Below, piece after piece: positions 1-6,748 of a stretch of DNA of 8,697 nucleotides; within the stretch, counting starts at the first letter, position 1, and every line of letters starts with the position of its first letter. The DNA comes from JBFXDI01 sp050181295. GTDB lineage: Bacteria > Pseudomonadota > Alphaproteobacteria > Rhizobiales > Aestuariivirgaceae. The notes under the pieces were generated by a model that was not told where the DNA came from, did no database searches, and worked only from the letters and a program-made list of their open reading frames with translations. The stretch spans positions 1 through 8,697 of the forward strand of contig JBFXDI010000156.1 of the NCBI GenBank assembly GCA_050181295.1, in the 5' to 3' direction. A program made the translations under genes and the position numbers.

Positions 1-31
1 GCACCCTATGAAACAATGACACCATCCAATC

Positions 32-67
32 GTCATTGCCGGGCTTGACCCGGCAATCCATGAACAC
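32..67 (+). repeat. REP-like palindromic repeat, left copy
   Basis: This 36-nt unit has a conserved head GTCAT (32-36), a hairpin with 7-bp stem TGCCGGG/CCCGGCA and loop CTTGA (37-55), and the 12-nt tail ATCCATGAACAC (56-67). A second copy in the opposite orientation lies at 93-128 and a third copy sharing head and stem at 8486-8513. The layout resembles dispersed intergenic REP elements common in Hyphomicrobiales genomes. It lies downstream of the minus-strand operon that ends at 240, a usual place for such elements. Genome-wide copy number cannot be seen from one window. Confidence 0.8.
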
Positions 68-92
68 CGTCCGGAGAAATGACGCTCCGCCA

Positions 93-128
93 GTGTTCAT
101 GGATGCCCGGAACGAGTCCGGGCATGAC
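93..128 (-). repeat. REP-like palindromic repeat, right inverted copy
   Basis: Read on the minus strand this is again GTCAT, a 19-nt hairpin and ATCCATGAACAC. Head and tail are identical to the copy at 32-67, but the stem is GCCCGGA/TCCGGGC with loop CTCGT. The differences in the stem are compensated, so pairing is kept. With the left copy and the 25-nt spacer (68-92) it forms a head-out inverted pair like a BIME, able to fold as two small hairpins or as one long cruciform through the 12-nt tails. Confidence 0.8.
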
Positions 129-143
129 AAGTAAGATTGCCGT

Positions 144-184
144 CGTAGGGTGGCTAGCGTTGGGCAGGCGCGTAACCCACCGTC
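144..184. repeat. Dispersed imperfect inverted repeat (GGGTGG...CCACC type)
   Basis: CGTAGGGTGG (144-153) followed by CTAGCG pairs imperfectly with CGCGTAACCCACC (170-182). The shape resembles a short dispersed repeat seen between genes in many proteobacteria, with a GTAGGGTGGG left arm and a CCCACCGTC right arm. The left arm here seems to have lost a base relative to the right arm. This is recognition from memory of the pattern, not a database match. The rest of 129-239 shows nothing else I can name. Confidence 0.45.
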
Positions 185-239
185 AGGCTATCAGCGCGTT
201 AAGGTGCGTTCCGCGCCTAGTTTGCTACGTCAGTTTGCT

Positions 240-860
240 CTACTCCGCCGCCGCCTGTGCGGGTGCGGGCGGCAGGCCCTTGACGACCCCCGGCTGCATG
301 ATCTTCGGGTCGTAGGCCTTGCGCGAAAAGATCTCCCGCACCACCGGCTCGAAGTGCTTCAGCGTCTCGGTCGGATAGTCCGGGTCGAAGGACGACTGGT
401 CCCAGCGCTCGCAGAAGTCCGCGCAGGACTGGTAGTAGGGGCTCGAGCGGTACTTCTCCCGCTCGTGCCGGTTCCAGCCATAGTGGTGGGCGTAATAATA
501 CATCTGGAACGAGGCGTGGTGCTCGACGACCCAGATCACCTCCTCGCGCATATAGGGCCTGAGCAGCTCGGCCGCGAGGCGGTCATGGTTCTGGGGCGCA
601 AGCCCGTCGCCGATGTCGTGCAGCAGCGCCGCCGCCACCCAGTCGATGTCGGCACCCTCGCGTTCGGCGCGCGTGGCGGTCTGCAGCCCGTGATCCAGCC
701 GCGAGATCTTGTAGCCGGCGAGCGTGTCTTCCGCCTGGTGGGCGAGCTCCTTGAGCACGCGGTCGGCGGTCATCGCCAGGAACGGCTTCTCGAGCTGGGC
801 GAGGAGGGCGTAGTCCTGCGCGTCGCCGTCCTTCATCTGGCTGAATTTCACCGTGTCCAT
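240..860 (-). CDS. HD-domain protein, putative PhnZ/MIOX-type di-iron oxygenase
   Basis: A 206-aa soluble protein of the HD superfamily, apparently the group annotated as predicted HD phosphohydrolases (COG4341 as I recall it). The visible ligand pattern is H57, H81-D82, H92, H114 and D154. Placed against PhnZ, H57 sits 24 residues before the HD pair as in that enzyme, NHDRLAAELL resembles its second histidine segment, VVEHHASF the third, and ERWDQ its final aspartate segment. Six ligands mean a di-metal site. In PhnZ and myo-inositol oxygenase this site holds mixed-valence iron and cleaves C-P or C-C bonds with O2, whereas other HD proteins are phosphohydrolases. No phosphonate gene is nearby, so the substrate is unknown. 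The C-terminus from about residue 187 is Pro/Ala-rich and probably disordered. It is the last gene of the minus-strand operon, 70 bp after the DinB gene. The start is supported by GGAG 7 nt upstream. Confidence 0.85.
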   Translation of the reverse strand: MDTVKFSQMKDGDAQDYALLAQLEKPFLAMTADRVLKELAHQAEDTLAGYKISRLDHGLQTATRAEREGADIDWVAAALLHDIGDGLAPQNHDRLAAELLRPYMREEVIWVVEHHASFQMYYYAHHYGWNRHEREKYRSSPYYQSCADFCERWDQSSFDPDYPTETLKHFEPVVREIFSRKAYDPKIMQPGVVKGLPPAPAQAAAE

Positions 861-867
861 GCGTCTG

Positions 868-871
868 CTCC
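868..871 (-). promoter_or_regulatory. Ribosome binding site of the HD-domain gene
   Basis: On the minus strand GGAG lies 7 nt before the ATG at 860. It supports this start, and it gives the gene its own initiation site, unlike the overlapping DinB gene upstream. Confidence 0.6.
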
Positions 872-930
872 AGTTAACCCTTTCGCCATGCTACCCGGAT
901 TCCCGCCGCTTGAGTAGCGGCCGATTCCGA

Positions 931-1446
931 TCAGTCCGCCTCGAAGCTGTCGAGCACGAAGACGAGGTCCGTGTCGCCCGTCCGCTCGCCCGTGCGCGTG
1001 ATGAGAGCGTGCGCTTGCCCCCGGTGATGGGTCTGGTGGTTGAAGAGGTGCGCCACGACGACCGCGCGCGGCTGGACGAGGTCGCGCTCGACGGCACCGC
1101 TGTACCAGGCGAGATCGCCCTTCAGCCATTCGGCGTCAACGCGCTGGGCCCAATCCGCGAGCCGCGCGTCGGCGTCCGCCCGGCGCCTGGAGAGTTCGCC
1201 GAAATTCTCCACGAAGCGGCCGCTCTCGCGGATCGGAACAGAGGGCTTCTCCCAGCCGTCGATGCGCGACATCCATATGCAGTCGCCCCAGTAGATGTGG
1301 CAGAGCGTGCCGTGGATCGACTTCCAGAAGGCGCCGCCGTCCTCGCGGCGGCGCTCCTCGCCGAGCCGCTCCGCCGCCGCATAGAGCCTCCGGTTCATCT
1401 CCGCATTGTAGCGGACCATGGTCCTCACATAGGCCGGCGTGATCAT
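931..1446 (-). CDS. DinB-family metalloprotein
   Basis: A 171-aa protein of the DinB/YfiT four-helix fold, a normal full length. The typical metal triad is visible: H50 in the segment TLCHIYWGD, and H137 and H141 in HLFNHQTHHRGQ, which is the most characteristic motif of the family. These histidines usually bind a divalent metal (Zn or Ni). Members include thiol-dependent transferases (bacillithiol and mycothiol S-transferases, maleylpyruvate isomerase), but most, like this one, have no assigned reaction. No signal peptide or membrane segment is seen, so it is cytosolic. Its ATG overlaps the TGA of the upstream permease gene as ATGA (1443-1446), and no clear ribosome binding site is seen, so translation is probably coupled. 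The name comes from DNA-damage-induced B. subtilis DinB; it is unrelated to DNA polymerase IV. Confidence 0.88.
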   Translation of the reverse strand: MITPAYVRTMVRYNAEMNRRLYAAAERLGEERRREDGGAFWKSIHGTLCHIYWGDCIWMSRIDGWEKPSVPIRESGRFVENFGELSRRRADADARLADWAQRVDAEWLKGDLAWYSGAVERDLVQPRAVVVAHLFNHQTHHRGQAHALITRTGERTGDTDLVFVLDSFEAD

Positions 1447-2345
1447 GTCGGTTCTGCCATGATTTCGGCGCGTGCGGCAGCTCGCTCGCGACGGAAGATG
1501 TAGAGGCCGGAGCCGATGATGAGCGTGGCGCCGGCGAGCGTCCAGACGCTCGGGACCTGGCCGAAGACTGTGAGGCTGAAGACCGTCGCCCAGACGATGC
1601 TGGCATAGCTGAAGGGAGCGATGGCTGCCGGGGGCGCAAGTCGCAGCGCCCGGATGAGGCAGAGCTGGCCCATGCCGCCGATGAAGCCCAGCGCCACCAG
1701 CAGCGCCCAGCCCTGGGTGTCAGGCGTCTGCCAGTGAAACGGCCCCGTCGCCGAAAGGAGGATCGTCCCAGCAAGGGCCGTATAGAGCGATGTCGTCATC
1801 GGCTTGTCGTGGTGGCGGAGATAGCGGGTGGAGATCTGAAAGAGGGCATTGGTGCTGGCGGAGGCGAGCAGGCACAGCATCCCGGTCGAGATCGGCGCGA
1901 TGCCGGGCCGCACCACGATCACGGCGCCGAGGAAGCCGACGAGCACGCCGGCCATGCGCCGGATCCCGACGCTCTCGCCGAGCAGCGGCACCGACAGGAT
2001 GGTCACGAAGATCGGGCTCATGAACATGATGGTCGTGGCCGTCGCGAGATCGCTCGTGGCGAGGCCGATATAGAAAAGCACCGTCGTGACCGCGAGCAGC
2101 GCCGAGCGGCCGAGCTGCGCCCATGGCCGGTTGGACCTGAGCGTGTCGCGGAACCAGATCAGCGCTACCGCGAGCGCAATCAGCAAATGGAGCAGGAACC
2201 GGCACCAGACGACCTGCATCACCGGATAGGACTGCAGGAGATACTTCCCGACTGTGTCCATCGTCACGAACCAGAGGCCCGTGAACAGCATCCAGCCGAT
2301 GCCGGCGGCGACGTTCTCGCGCGGCACTGATATGACGGAGGACAT
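1443..2345 (-). CDS. EamA/DMT-superfamily permease
   Basis: A 300-aa inner-membrane protein with about ten hydrophobic segments arranged as two EamA repeats (roughly residues 12-147 and 153-285), the usual length and layout for the drug/metabolite transporter superfamily. The first repeat contains the familiar stretch around residues 91-147, with a conserved FYIGL, TATTIMFMSPIF and LLGE run and a closing VVRPG. The second ends in a basic FRRER just after the last helix, typical of the family. The substrate cannot be told; EamA relatives export amino acids, metabolites or drugs. I chose the ATG at 2345. An in-frame ATG at 2453 would add 36 unusual residues and overlap the HutD gene, and neither start has a clear ribosome binding site. 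The gene overlaps the DinB gene by 4 bp. Confidence 0.88.
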   Translation of the reverse strand: MSSVISVPRENVAAGIGWMLFTGLWFVTMDTVGKYLLQSYPVMQVVWCRFLLHLLIALAVALIWFRDTLRSNRPWAQLGRSALLAVTTVLFYIGLATSDLATATTIMFMSPIFVTILSVPLLGESVGIRRMAGVLVGFLGAVIVVRPGIAPISTGMLCLLASASTNALFQISTRYLRHHDKPMTTSLYTALAGTILLSATGPFHWQTPDTQGWALLVALGFIGGMGQLCLIRALRLAPPAAIAPFSYASIVWATVFSLTVFGQVPSVWTLAGATLIIGSGLYIFRRERAAARAEIMAEPT

Positions 2346-2427
2346 GGGAATCGGCGAAACGGGCTTTGGACGGACGTTCACCCTATGGAACGCGAGCGGG
2401 TTCGTCCATGGCGGCGTTTCATACGTT

Positions 2428-3045
2428 TCATGCGTCTCGCGCAGCCTCCGCATCGCTGCGGATGCTGGCGGGCCGAATGCGCGCCAGGATCAGGACCGTC
2501 CCGGCGCCCGCCGTCAGCCGCAGAGGCTTGTCCGACGCGTCGGTGTCCAGGACCAGCGTGTCGGACGCCTCGAAGGCGGCCGTCCCGCAGGCGATGGATC
2601 CTTGGAGGACATGCAGCACCAGCGTTTCCGCCTCCTCCGCGGGAATCTCGATCTCCCGCCGGCTTGTACGCAGAACCTCGATTGATCCCTCGGCGAGCGT
2701 CCGGTCGACCATGAGATTGAAGTCCTTGACCGGCCCGTCCAGGAGGCGGCCGTTCACCGCCCATTCGCCGGGAAAGGCGCGGGGCTCCAGCCGGGCGAGA
2801 TCGATGTCGCCATGCGGCCCGGCCTCCAGCCGCATGCACTTGCCCTCCAGCAGCAGGATCGTGCGGTCATAGCTCGGAAAGGCCGAGAATGGTCCATCCG
2901 CCTGCACATCGGCGATGCTGACGCGCCAGCGGAACGGCCGCTCCGGCGCGCCGCCGGGGTTCGGCTCCGCCGCGATCTCGGTCGTCATGCCGCCGCCGTT
3001 CCTCCACGGCATCCGGCGATAATCGGCGGGCTTGAGATGCCGCAT
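2428..3045 (-). CDS. HutD/Ves-family bicupin protein
   Basis: A 205-aa protein of the HutD family (related to E. coli Ves), recognised by the N-terminal MPWRNGGGMTTEIA (12-25), FRWRVSIADVQADGPFSAFP (38-57) and the central GEWAVNGRLLDGPVKDFNLM (93-112). These are the most conserved blocks of the family, which adopts a double cupin fold. HutD was named from histidine-utilisation operons of Pseudomonas, where it is thought to bind a pathway metabolite such as formylglutamate and tune expression. Here no hut genes are in view, so a histidine-related role is not supported by context. Length is normal for the family. It begins 6 bp after the metal exporter gene stops, without a clear ribosome binding site, which suggests coupling. 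A tandem ATGAAACG repeat covers its stop codon. Confidence 0.88.
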   Translation of the reverse strand: MRHLKPADYRRMPWRNGGGMTTEIAAEPNPGGAPERPFRWRVSIADVQADGPFSAFPSYDRTILLLEGKCMRLEAGPHGDIDLARLEPRAFPGEWAVNGRLLDGPVKDFNLMVDRTLAEGSIEVLRTSRREIEIPAEEAETLVLHVLQGSIACGTAAFEASDTLVLDTDASDKPLRLTAGAGTVLILARIRPASIRSDAEAARDA

Positions 3046-3051
3046 GCGGGA

Positions 3052-4443
3052 TCAGTGCAGCGTCCGGCTTGGCCGGTCCAGCGGTTCGGCGTGCGCGATG
3101 ACCCGCCGCACCTCCGGCAGCCGCTTCTTGAGCTTCGCTTCGAGCGCATCCACGGCCTCGTGCACGGCCTCGACCGATTCCGCCCCCCGCACCCGGCAAT
3201 GGAAGGTCACGAAGAGCCCGTGCTCGTTCTCGCGTGCCCGCACATTGTGGATGCCGGTCAGGAGCTCGTCGCGGTCGGCGAGCGACTTCAGCGTCGCCTC
3301 GATTCGCTTGCGCTGCGTGTCGTCCGCGTTCGCGCCGTCGAGCGAGGCCGTGTGCATCGGCTCTATATGGCTTTCGACCTCCACGTCCTCGCCGAGCTCC
3401 TCGCGGATCGCGGTCTCCAGCCCCGTCGCGATCTCGTGCGCCTCCTTGAGCGCCATGCGTCCATCGAGCTCGAGGTCGAAGCTCACGGAAAGCCGGTCCT
3501 TCAGCGCCTGCACCGTCAGATGGTGCACGGCCAGGCCCCGTCGGCCCGCGATCAGCATCACCCTGTCAAACACCGTCTCGTCGTCGAGCGCCACCGGATG
3601 CGCCGTCACGGAAATATCCGCGTTGGGGTACTGCCGCTTCACGGCGTCGGCGAGGTGCTGCTTGATCTCGGCCGCCTCGTCGAGTGGCAGCGTGCGCCTC
3701 ACGGCAATGTCGGCGTCGACGAAAAGCGTGGCGCCCGCCGGCCGGATCCGGAGCCGCTGGAGCGCCAGCACGCCGGGCGTCTCATCGGCGAGCTGGCCGA
3801 TCGCGGAGGCGACTCCCTTGGGAGCCGCATCGAGCAGCGTATCCAGCGTCCTTTTTCCCAGCCTGTAGCCCGCGAGAGCCACGAAGATCGCCACCACGAG
3901 CGCCGCCACGGGGTCGGCCCAGCCATAGCCGAGATAGACGGCGCCGAGGCCGATGAGCACCGCGCAGGAGCTCCACATGTCGGAGGAAAAGTGCAGCGCG
4001 TCGGCCGCCAGCGCCTCGCTCGCGGTCTTCCTGGCCACACGCGAGAGAACGCGCCCCCGGTTCCAGTCGATGAGGATGGAGCCCACGATGATGGCGACGG
4101 CCCACCACGTGACCTCGACATGGATCTCCCCGGTGACGAGCCGGCTGACGGCCTCGTAGACGATCCACGCCGTGGTCGCGAATAGGAGCCCGGTCGCCGT
4201 CAGGGCCGATACGCTCTCGAACTTCGCGTGTCCGAAATGGTGCGTGTCGTCGGGCGGCCGGTCCGAGACCCCGACCGCCAGCACCGTGACGATGGTGGCC
4301 GCGAAATCGAGCAGGCTGTGCACTGCCTCGGAAAGAATTCCCAAGCTGCCGGTGGCAAGCCCCGCCACAAGCTTCGCCAGCGTCAGGACACCGCTGGCGA
4401 ACAGCGACCAGATCGCCACCCTTTGCTTTTCTGACACTGCCAT
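3052..4443 (-). CDS. Cation diffusion facilitator metal exporter with three C-terminal repeats
   Basis: A 463-aa inner-membrane antiporter of the CDF family, which exports divalent metals such as Zn, Fe, Mn or Co in exchange for protons. About six membrane helices occupy residues 10-195. The transport site is visible as H42xxxD46 in helix 2 and H151xxxD155 in helix 5 (LHFSSD), an HD-HD site compared with the DD-HD site of E. coli YiiP. The family usually has one cytosolic ferredoxin-like domain of about 80 residues. Here three related copies follow one another at about 212-285, 294-363 and 382-455, ending in AHPV, HIEP and HAEP. The third keeps histidines at all three positions matching YiiP H232, H248 and H283 (H399, H415, H451). 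It is the first gene of the five-gene operon. The ATG at 4443 has no strong ribosome binding site. The metal transported cannot be decided from sequence alone. Confidence 0.92.
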   Translation of the reverse strand: MAVSEKQRVAIWSLFASGVLTLAKLVAGLATGSLGILSEAVHSLLDFAATIVTVLAVGVSDRPPDDTHHFGHAKFESVSALTATGLLFATTAWIVYEAVSRLVTGEIHVEVTWWAVAIIVGSILIDWNRGRVLSRVARKTASEALAADALHFSSDMWSSCAVLIGLGAVYLGYGWADPVAALVVAIFVALAGYRLGKRTLDTLLDAAPKGVASAIGQLADETPGVLALQRLRIRPAGATLFVDADIAVRRTLPLDEAAEIKQHLADAVKRQYPNADISVTAHPVALDDETVFDRVMLIAGRRGLAVHHLTVQALKDRLSVSFDLELDGRMALKEAHEIATGLETAIREELGEDVEVESHIEPMHTASLDGANADDTQRKRIEATLKSLADRDELLTGIHNVRARENEHGLFVTFHCRVRGAESVEAVHEAVDALEAKLKKRLPEVRRVIAHAEPLDRPSRTLH

Positions 4444-4449
4444 GCCGTT

Positions 4450-4479
4450 GTTCTAGTTCCGCCCGCGACGCTCGGGCAA
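4450..4479 (-). promoter_or_regulatory. Possible promoter of the metal-exporter operon
   Basis: On the minus strand TTGCCC (4479-4474) and TAGAAC (4455-4450) are separated by 18 nt, each matching 4 of 6 bases of the sigma-70 consensus. The -10 box ends only 6 nt before the ATG at 4443, so transcription from it would give a leaderless or nearly leaderless mRNA, in keeping with the missing ribosome binding site. In GC-rich DNA such matches arise by chance. Confidence 0.22.
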
Positions 4480-4552
4480 GGGGAGAGGGCATGGGCGTGC
4501 CGAAACCGGGGCATGCCGCCTTTGCGCTTGCGGGCCGGCGCGTCCGCATGCG

Positions 4553-4581
4553 AAGTGCGAAGGACGGCCCGCCTCGCACTT
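4553..4581. promoter_or_regulatory. 8-bp inverted repeat in the divergent promoter region, candidate operator
   Basis: AAGTGCGA (4553-4560) and TCGCACTT (4574-4581) are perfect inverted repeats with a 13-bp spacer, giving 21 bp from centre to centre, about two helical turns. It lies 19 bp upstream of the MFS start and 109 bp upstream of the metal-exporter start. This suits a dimeric repressor or activator acting on one or both genes. It could also be a leader RNA hairpin, because a run of six T (4594-4599) lies between it and the ATG. The remaining sequence in 4444-4600 shows no gene. Confidence 0.4.
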
Positions 4582-4600
4582 TCCCCGATTCGCTTTTTTG

Positions 4601-5800
4601 ATGGTTTCCTCCGTCCGCAACCCGATCTGGCTGCCAGCCGCGCCGAAGCCCGGCGCGCTGGCTTTCGGCGTCCTGTTCGCCATCGAGTCGATCGCCCGCG
4701 CCTCGATTTCGGCGGTCGTCAGCGTCCAGGCCTACGACCTGCTGCAATCGAGCCAGCACGTTTCGCTGCTCTTCACGGCCGTCGGCATGCTGTCGCTTTG
4801 CGGAACGCTGGTCGTCCCGCTCCTCATCCGCTGGACGGCCCGCCGCTTCGCCTACACCTTCGGCGCCCTCTGCCTCATCACCGCGGCCGCCCTTTTCGCC
4901 ACCTTCACGATCGGCGGGCAGGTGGCGGCCATGTCGGTGCGGATCTTCGGCGCCGCCTGCCTCAACGTCACCACCAGCCTCTATATTCTCGATCATATCC
5001 GGAAAGCCGACCTCGTCCGCTCCGAGCCGTTGCGGCTCTCCTTCTCCACCGTCTCCTGGACCATAGGCCCTGGGCTCGGCGTCTGGCTCTACACGGGCTA
5101 CGGCGTCTGGGCGCCGCAGGTCTTCAGCGCCGCCTGCACGGTCGTTCTGCTGGGGCTCTTCTGGTACCTGCGGCTCTCGGAGAACCCCGCCATCAAGCCC
5201 GGCGCCTCGCAGGCCGGAAACCCGCTGTTGAGCGTGCGCCGCTTCGCCGCCCAGCCGCGGCTCCGTCTGGCGTGGCTCATCGCCTTCGGCCGGTCCTGCT
5301 TCTGGTCGAGCTTCTTCATCTACGCCCCGCTCCTGATGATCACCTCGGGGCTCGGCAAAGACGCGGGCGGCTTGCTTGTCTCGGCCGGCAATGCCGTGCT
5401 CATCACCGCGGTGCTATTCGGGCGCGTGGCCGAGCGCGTCAGCGTCAGGACGGTCATCGTCGGTGCCTTCATCGGCATAGCCATAACGACAATCGGCGCT
5501 GGCATCGCGGGCACCGGCATGCCTGTCGTGGCGGCGCTCCTGCTGCTCGCCGCCTCCGTCGGCGCTGCGGCGCTCGACAGTGTCGGCGGCATCCCCTTCC
5601 TGCGTTCGGTGCGCTATCACGAGCGCGCCGAGATGACCGGCGTCTACCGCACCTACATCGATATCGCGGACCTCTTGCCGCCGTTCCTCTACTCGCTGAT
5701 CCTCTTCTTCTTCCCGCTCGGATCGGTTTTCGTGGTGCTGGGGTTCTGGTCGCTGGTGTGCGCCTGGTTTGCCTGGCGCTACATGCCGAAATCCATGTGA
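4601..5800 (+). CDS. Major facilitator superfamily permease
   Basis: A 399-aa inner-membrane protein with about twelve hydrophobic segments and a basic, polar central loop near residues 192-224, as expected for an MFS permease of normal length. The first inter-helix loop (RWTARRFAYTFGA, around 77-89) sits where the family motif A lies but lacks its usual G...D..GRR form. The second half has GRVAERVSVRTVI at the equivalent place. The substrate is unknown; sugar, drug or metabolite export are all possible. A TTG directly before the ATG is in frame, but ATG 4601 is the more likely start; no ribosome binding site stands out and a T6 run precedes it. It is transcribed away from the metal-exporter operon and converges with the desaturase gene with only 7 bp between stop codons and no visible terminator. 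Confidence 0.88.
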   Translation: MVSSVRNPIWLPAAPKPGALAFGVLFAIESIARASISAVVSVQAYDLLQSSQHVSLLFTAVGMLSLCGTLVVPLLIRWTARRFAYTFGALCLITAAALFATFTIGGQVAAMSVRIFGAACLNVTTSLYILDHIRKADLVRSEPLRLSFSTVSWTIGPGLGVWLYTGYGVWAPQVFSAACTVVLLGLFWYLRLSENPAIKPGASQAGNPLLSVRRFAAQPRLRLAWLIAFGRSCFWSSFFIYAPLLMITSGLGKDAGGLLVSAGNAVLITAVLFGRVAERVSVRTVIVGAFIGIAITTIGAGIAGTGMPVVAALLLLAASVGAAALDSVGGIPFLRSVRYHERAEMTGVYRTYIDIADLLPPFLYSLILFFFPLGSVFVVLGFWSLVCAWFAWRYMPKSM

Positions 5801-5807
5801 GCGTGGT

Positions 5808-6748
5808 TCAGGACGGCCACGCCTTCCGGATCTGGCGGTGCGCTTCGACATAGCCCGCGGCGGTTGAGGCGAGACGCGCATTCAGCGTCTCGGTGAGCCG
5901 CGGCAGCCGATGGAAGGGCACGACCGGCAGCACGTGATGCGCCGTGTGGTAGGGCATGTTCCAGGCGATGAAGCGCACGATGCCGTTGGTGAAGGTTGTG
6001 CGTGTGTTGGCGAGCATGTCGGCGACGAGCGGGCAGGCTCCATGCTCGGCCAGCAGGTAGGCGCGCAGGAAGGGCTGGCCGAGAAGCGCCGGCACCACCC
6101 AGAGCTCGAGCGGCCACGTCCACCCGAAGCCGATGCTCACGACAGCCACGATACTGTAGAGAGCGAGATGGATGCGCGCCTCGCGTACGACCTTCGCCGC
6201 AGCAGTTGCCGGCACGTAGTCGCCGACCTTTCCCCGGGCCGTGTCCAGGATGCCCTTCATCTCCGCCTTCCAGTAGGGGAGTCCAGTCAGATAGAGGCAG
6301 TAGGACCGCCAGTCGCCGGGCTTGGGCGAGGCGAGTTCCGGATCACGGTCCAAATCCTGCGTGTGGCGGTGATGGGCGAAATGGAAGTAGCGGAACCAGA
6401 GCGCCGGCACGACCACGACGAAGCCGGCGATGGCCGCGACCGTCCGGTTGAGCGCCTCGGTCCGGAACGCCGTGCCGTGGATCGCCTCGTGCTCTAGGGT
6501 AAAGAGAAAGATGAGGAGAATGCCGTGCGCGAACGCCCCGCGAACCATAGAGGCCAGTTCGGCGCCCAGAGGATTGCCATGCCTGTGACGCAGAGGAGGC
6601 CCGTGTGGCCGGCAAGGCGCAGAAGTGCAGGCCCGTCCGCCTTGCGCTTGAGGTCCGCAAGCTCCTCCTCGCCGAGCGCCGCGATCGCTTCTCGATGCGT
6701 GAAGCTCTCCTCATAAGTCGCTTGCGGCTTGACGGAATGCCTGTTCAG
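5808..6748 (-). pseudogene. Membrane fatty acid desaturase, frameshifted
   Basis: The longest intact frame (ATG 6548 to 5808, 246 aa) carries all three histidine boxes of the membrane di-iron desaturase/hydroxylase family: HEAIH (residues 20-24), HFAHH (56-60) and HTAHH (201-205), plus the conserved LAEHG, NTRTT and AWNMPYH segments. It starts abruptly inside a membrane helix. The missing N-terminus is encoded just upstream in another frame. There LADLKRKADGPALLRLAGHT and a first hydrophobic helix run up to LWFAG at about 6536. One extra C in the C4 run at 6536-6539 (a G on the coding strand) would join them as LWFAG-AFAHGILLIF, giving about 313 aa, normal for the family. The 5' boundary is uncertain. 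The upstream frame has no ATG, GTG or TTG between 6802 and the conserved part; a CTG at 6748 with GGAG 8 nt before it is possible. The cause may be a true lesion or a sequencing error. The exact lipid substrate is unknown. Confidence 0.8.
6536..6539 (-). other. Frameshift site in the desaturase gene
   Basis: A run of four C (G on the coding strand) marks the place where the two reading frames of the desaturase meet. Restoring a fifth base fuses LWFAG to AFAHG without gap or stop. Homopolymers are typical sites of both slippage mutations and sequencing errors. Confidence 0.65.

Noticed and set aside
905..921. Hairpin GCCGCT-TGAGT-AGCGGC between the DinB and HD genes as a terminator
   Set aside because: The 6-bp stem has no T run after it on either strand, so it does not support a transcription stop and I kept the genes in one operon.
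2346..2453. N-terminal extension of the EamA permease to the ATG at 2453
   Set aside because: The added 36 residues are unlike a permease N-terminus and overlap the HutD gene. Starting at 2345 gives exactly the family length.
2812..4185. Long plus-strand open frame (457 codons) opposite the HutD and metal-exporter genes
   Set aside because: It is antisense to two clearly recognisable proteins. Its translation is rich in Arg, His and Pro without any domain, as expected for the reverse strand of GC-rich genes.
4513..5853. 446-codon plus-strand frame over the MFS gene
   Set aside because: Its translation is an Arg/Ala-rich shadow, whereas the neighbouring frame gives a clean twelve-helix permease.
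6530..6550. Programmed -1 ribosomal frameshifting to join the two desaturase frames
   Set aside because: No X XXY YYZ slippery heptamer is present at the joint, and no such mechanism is known to me in this family. A one-base indel or sequencing error is simpler.
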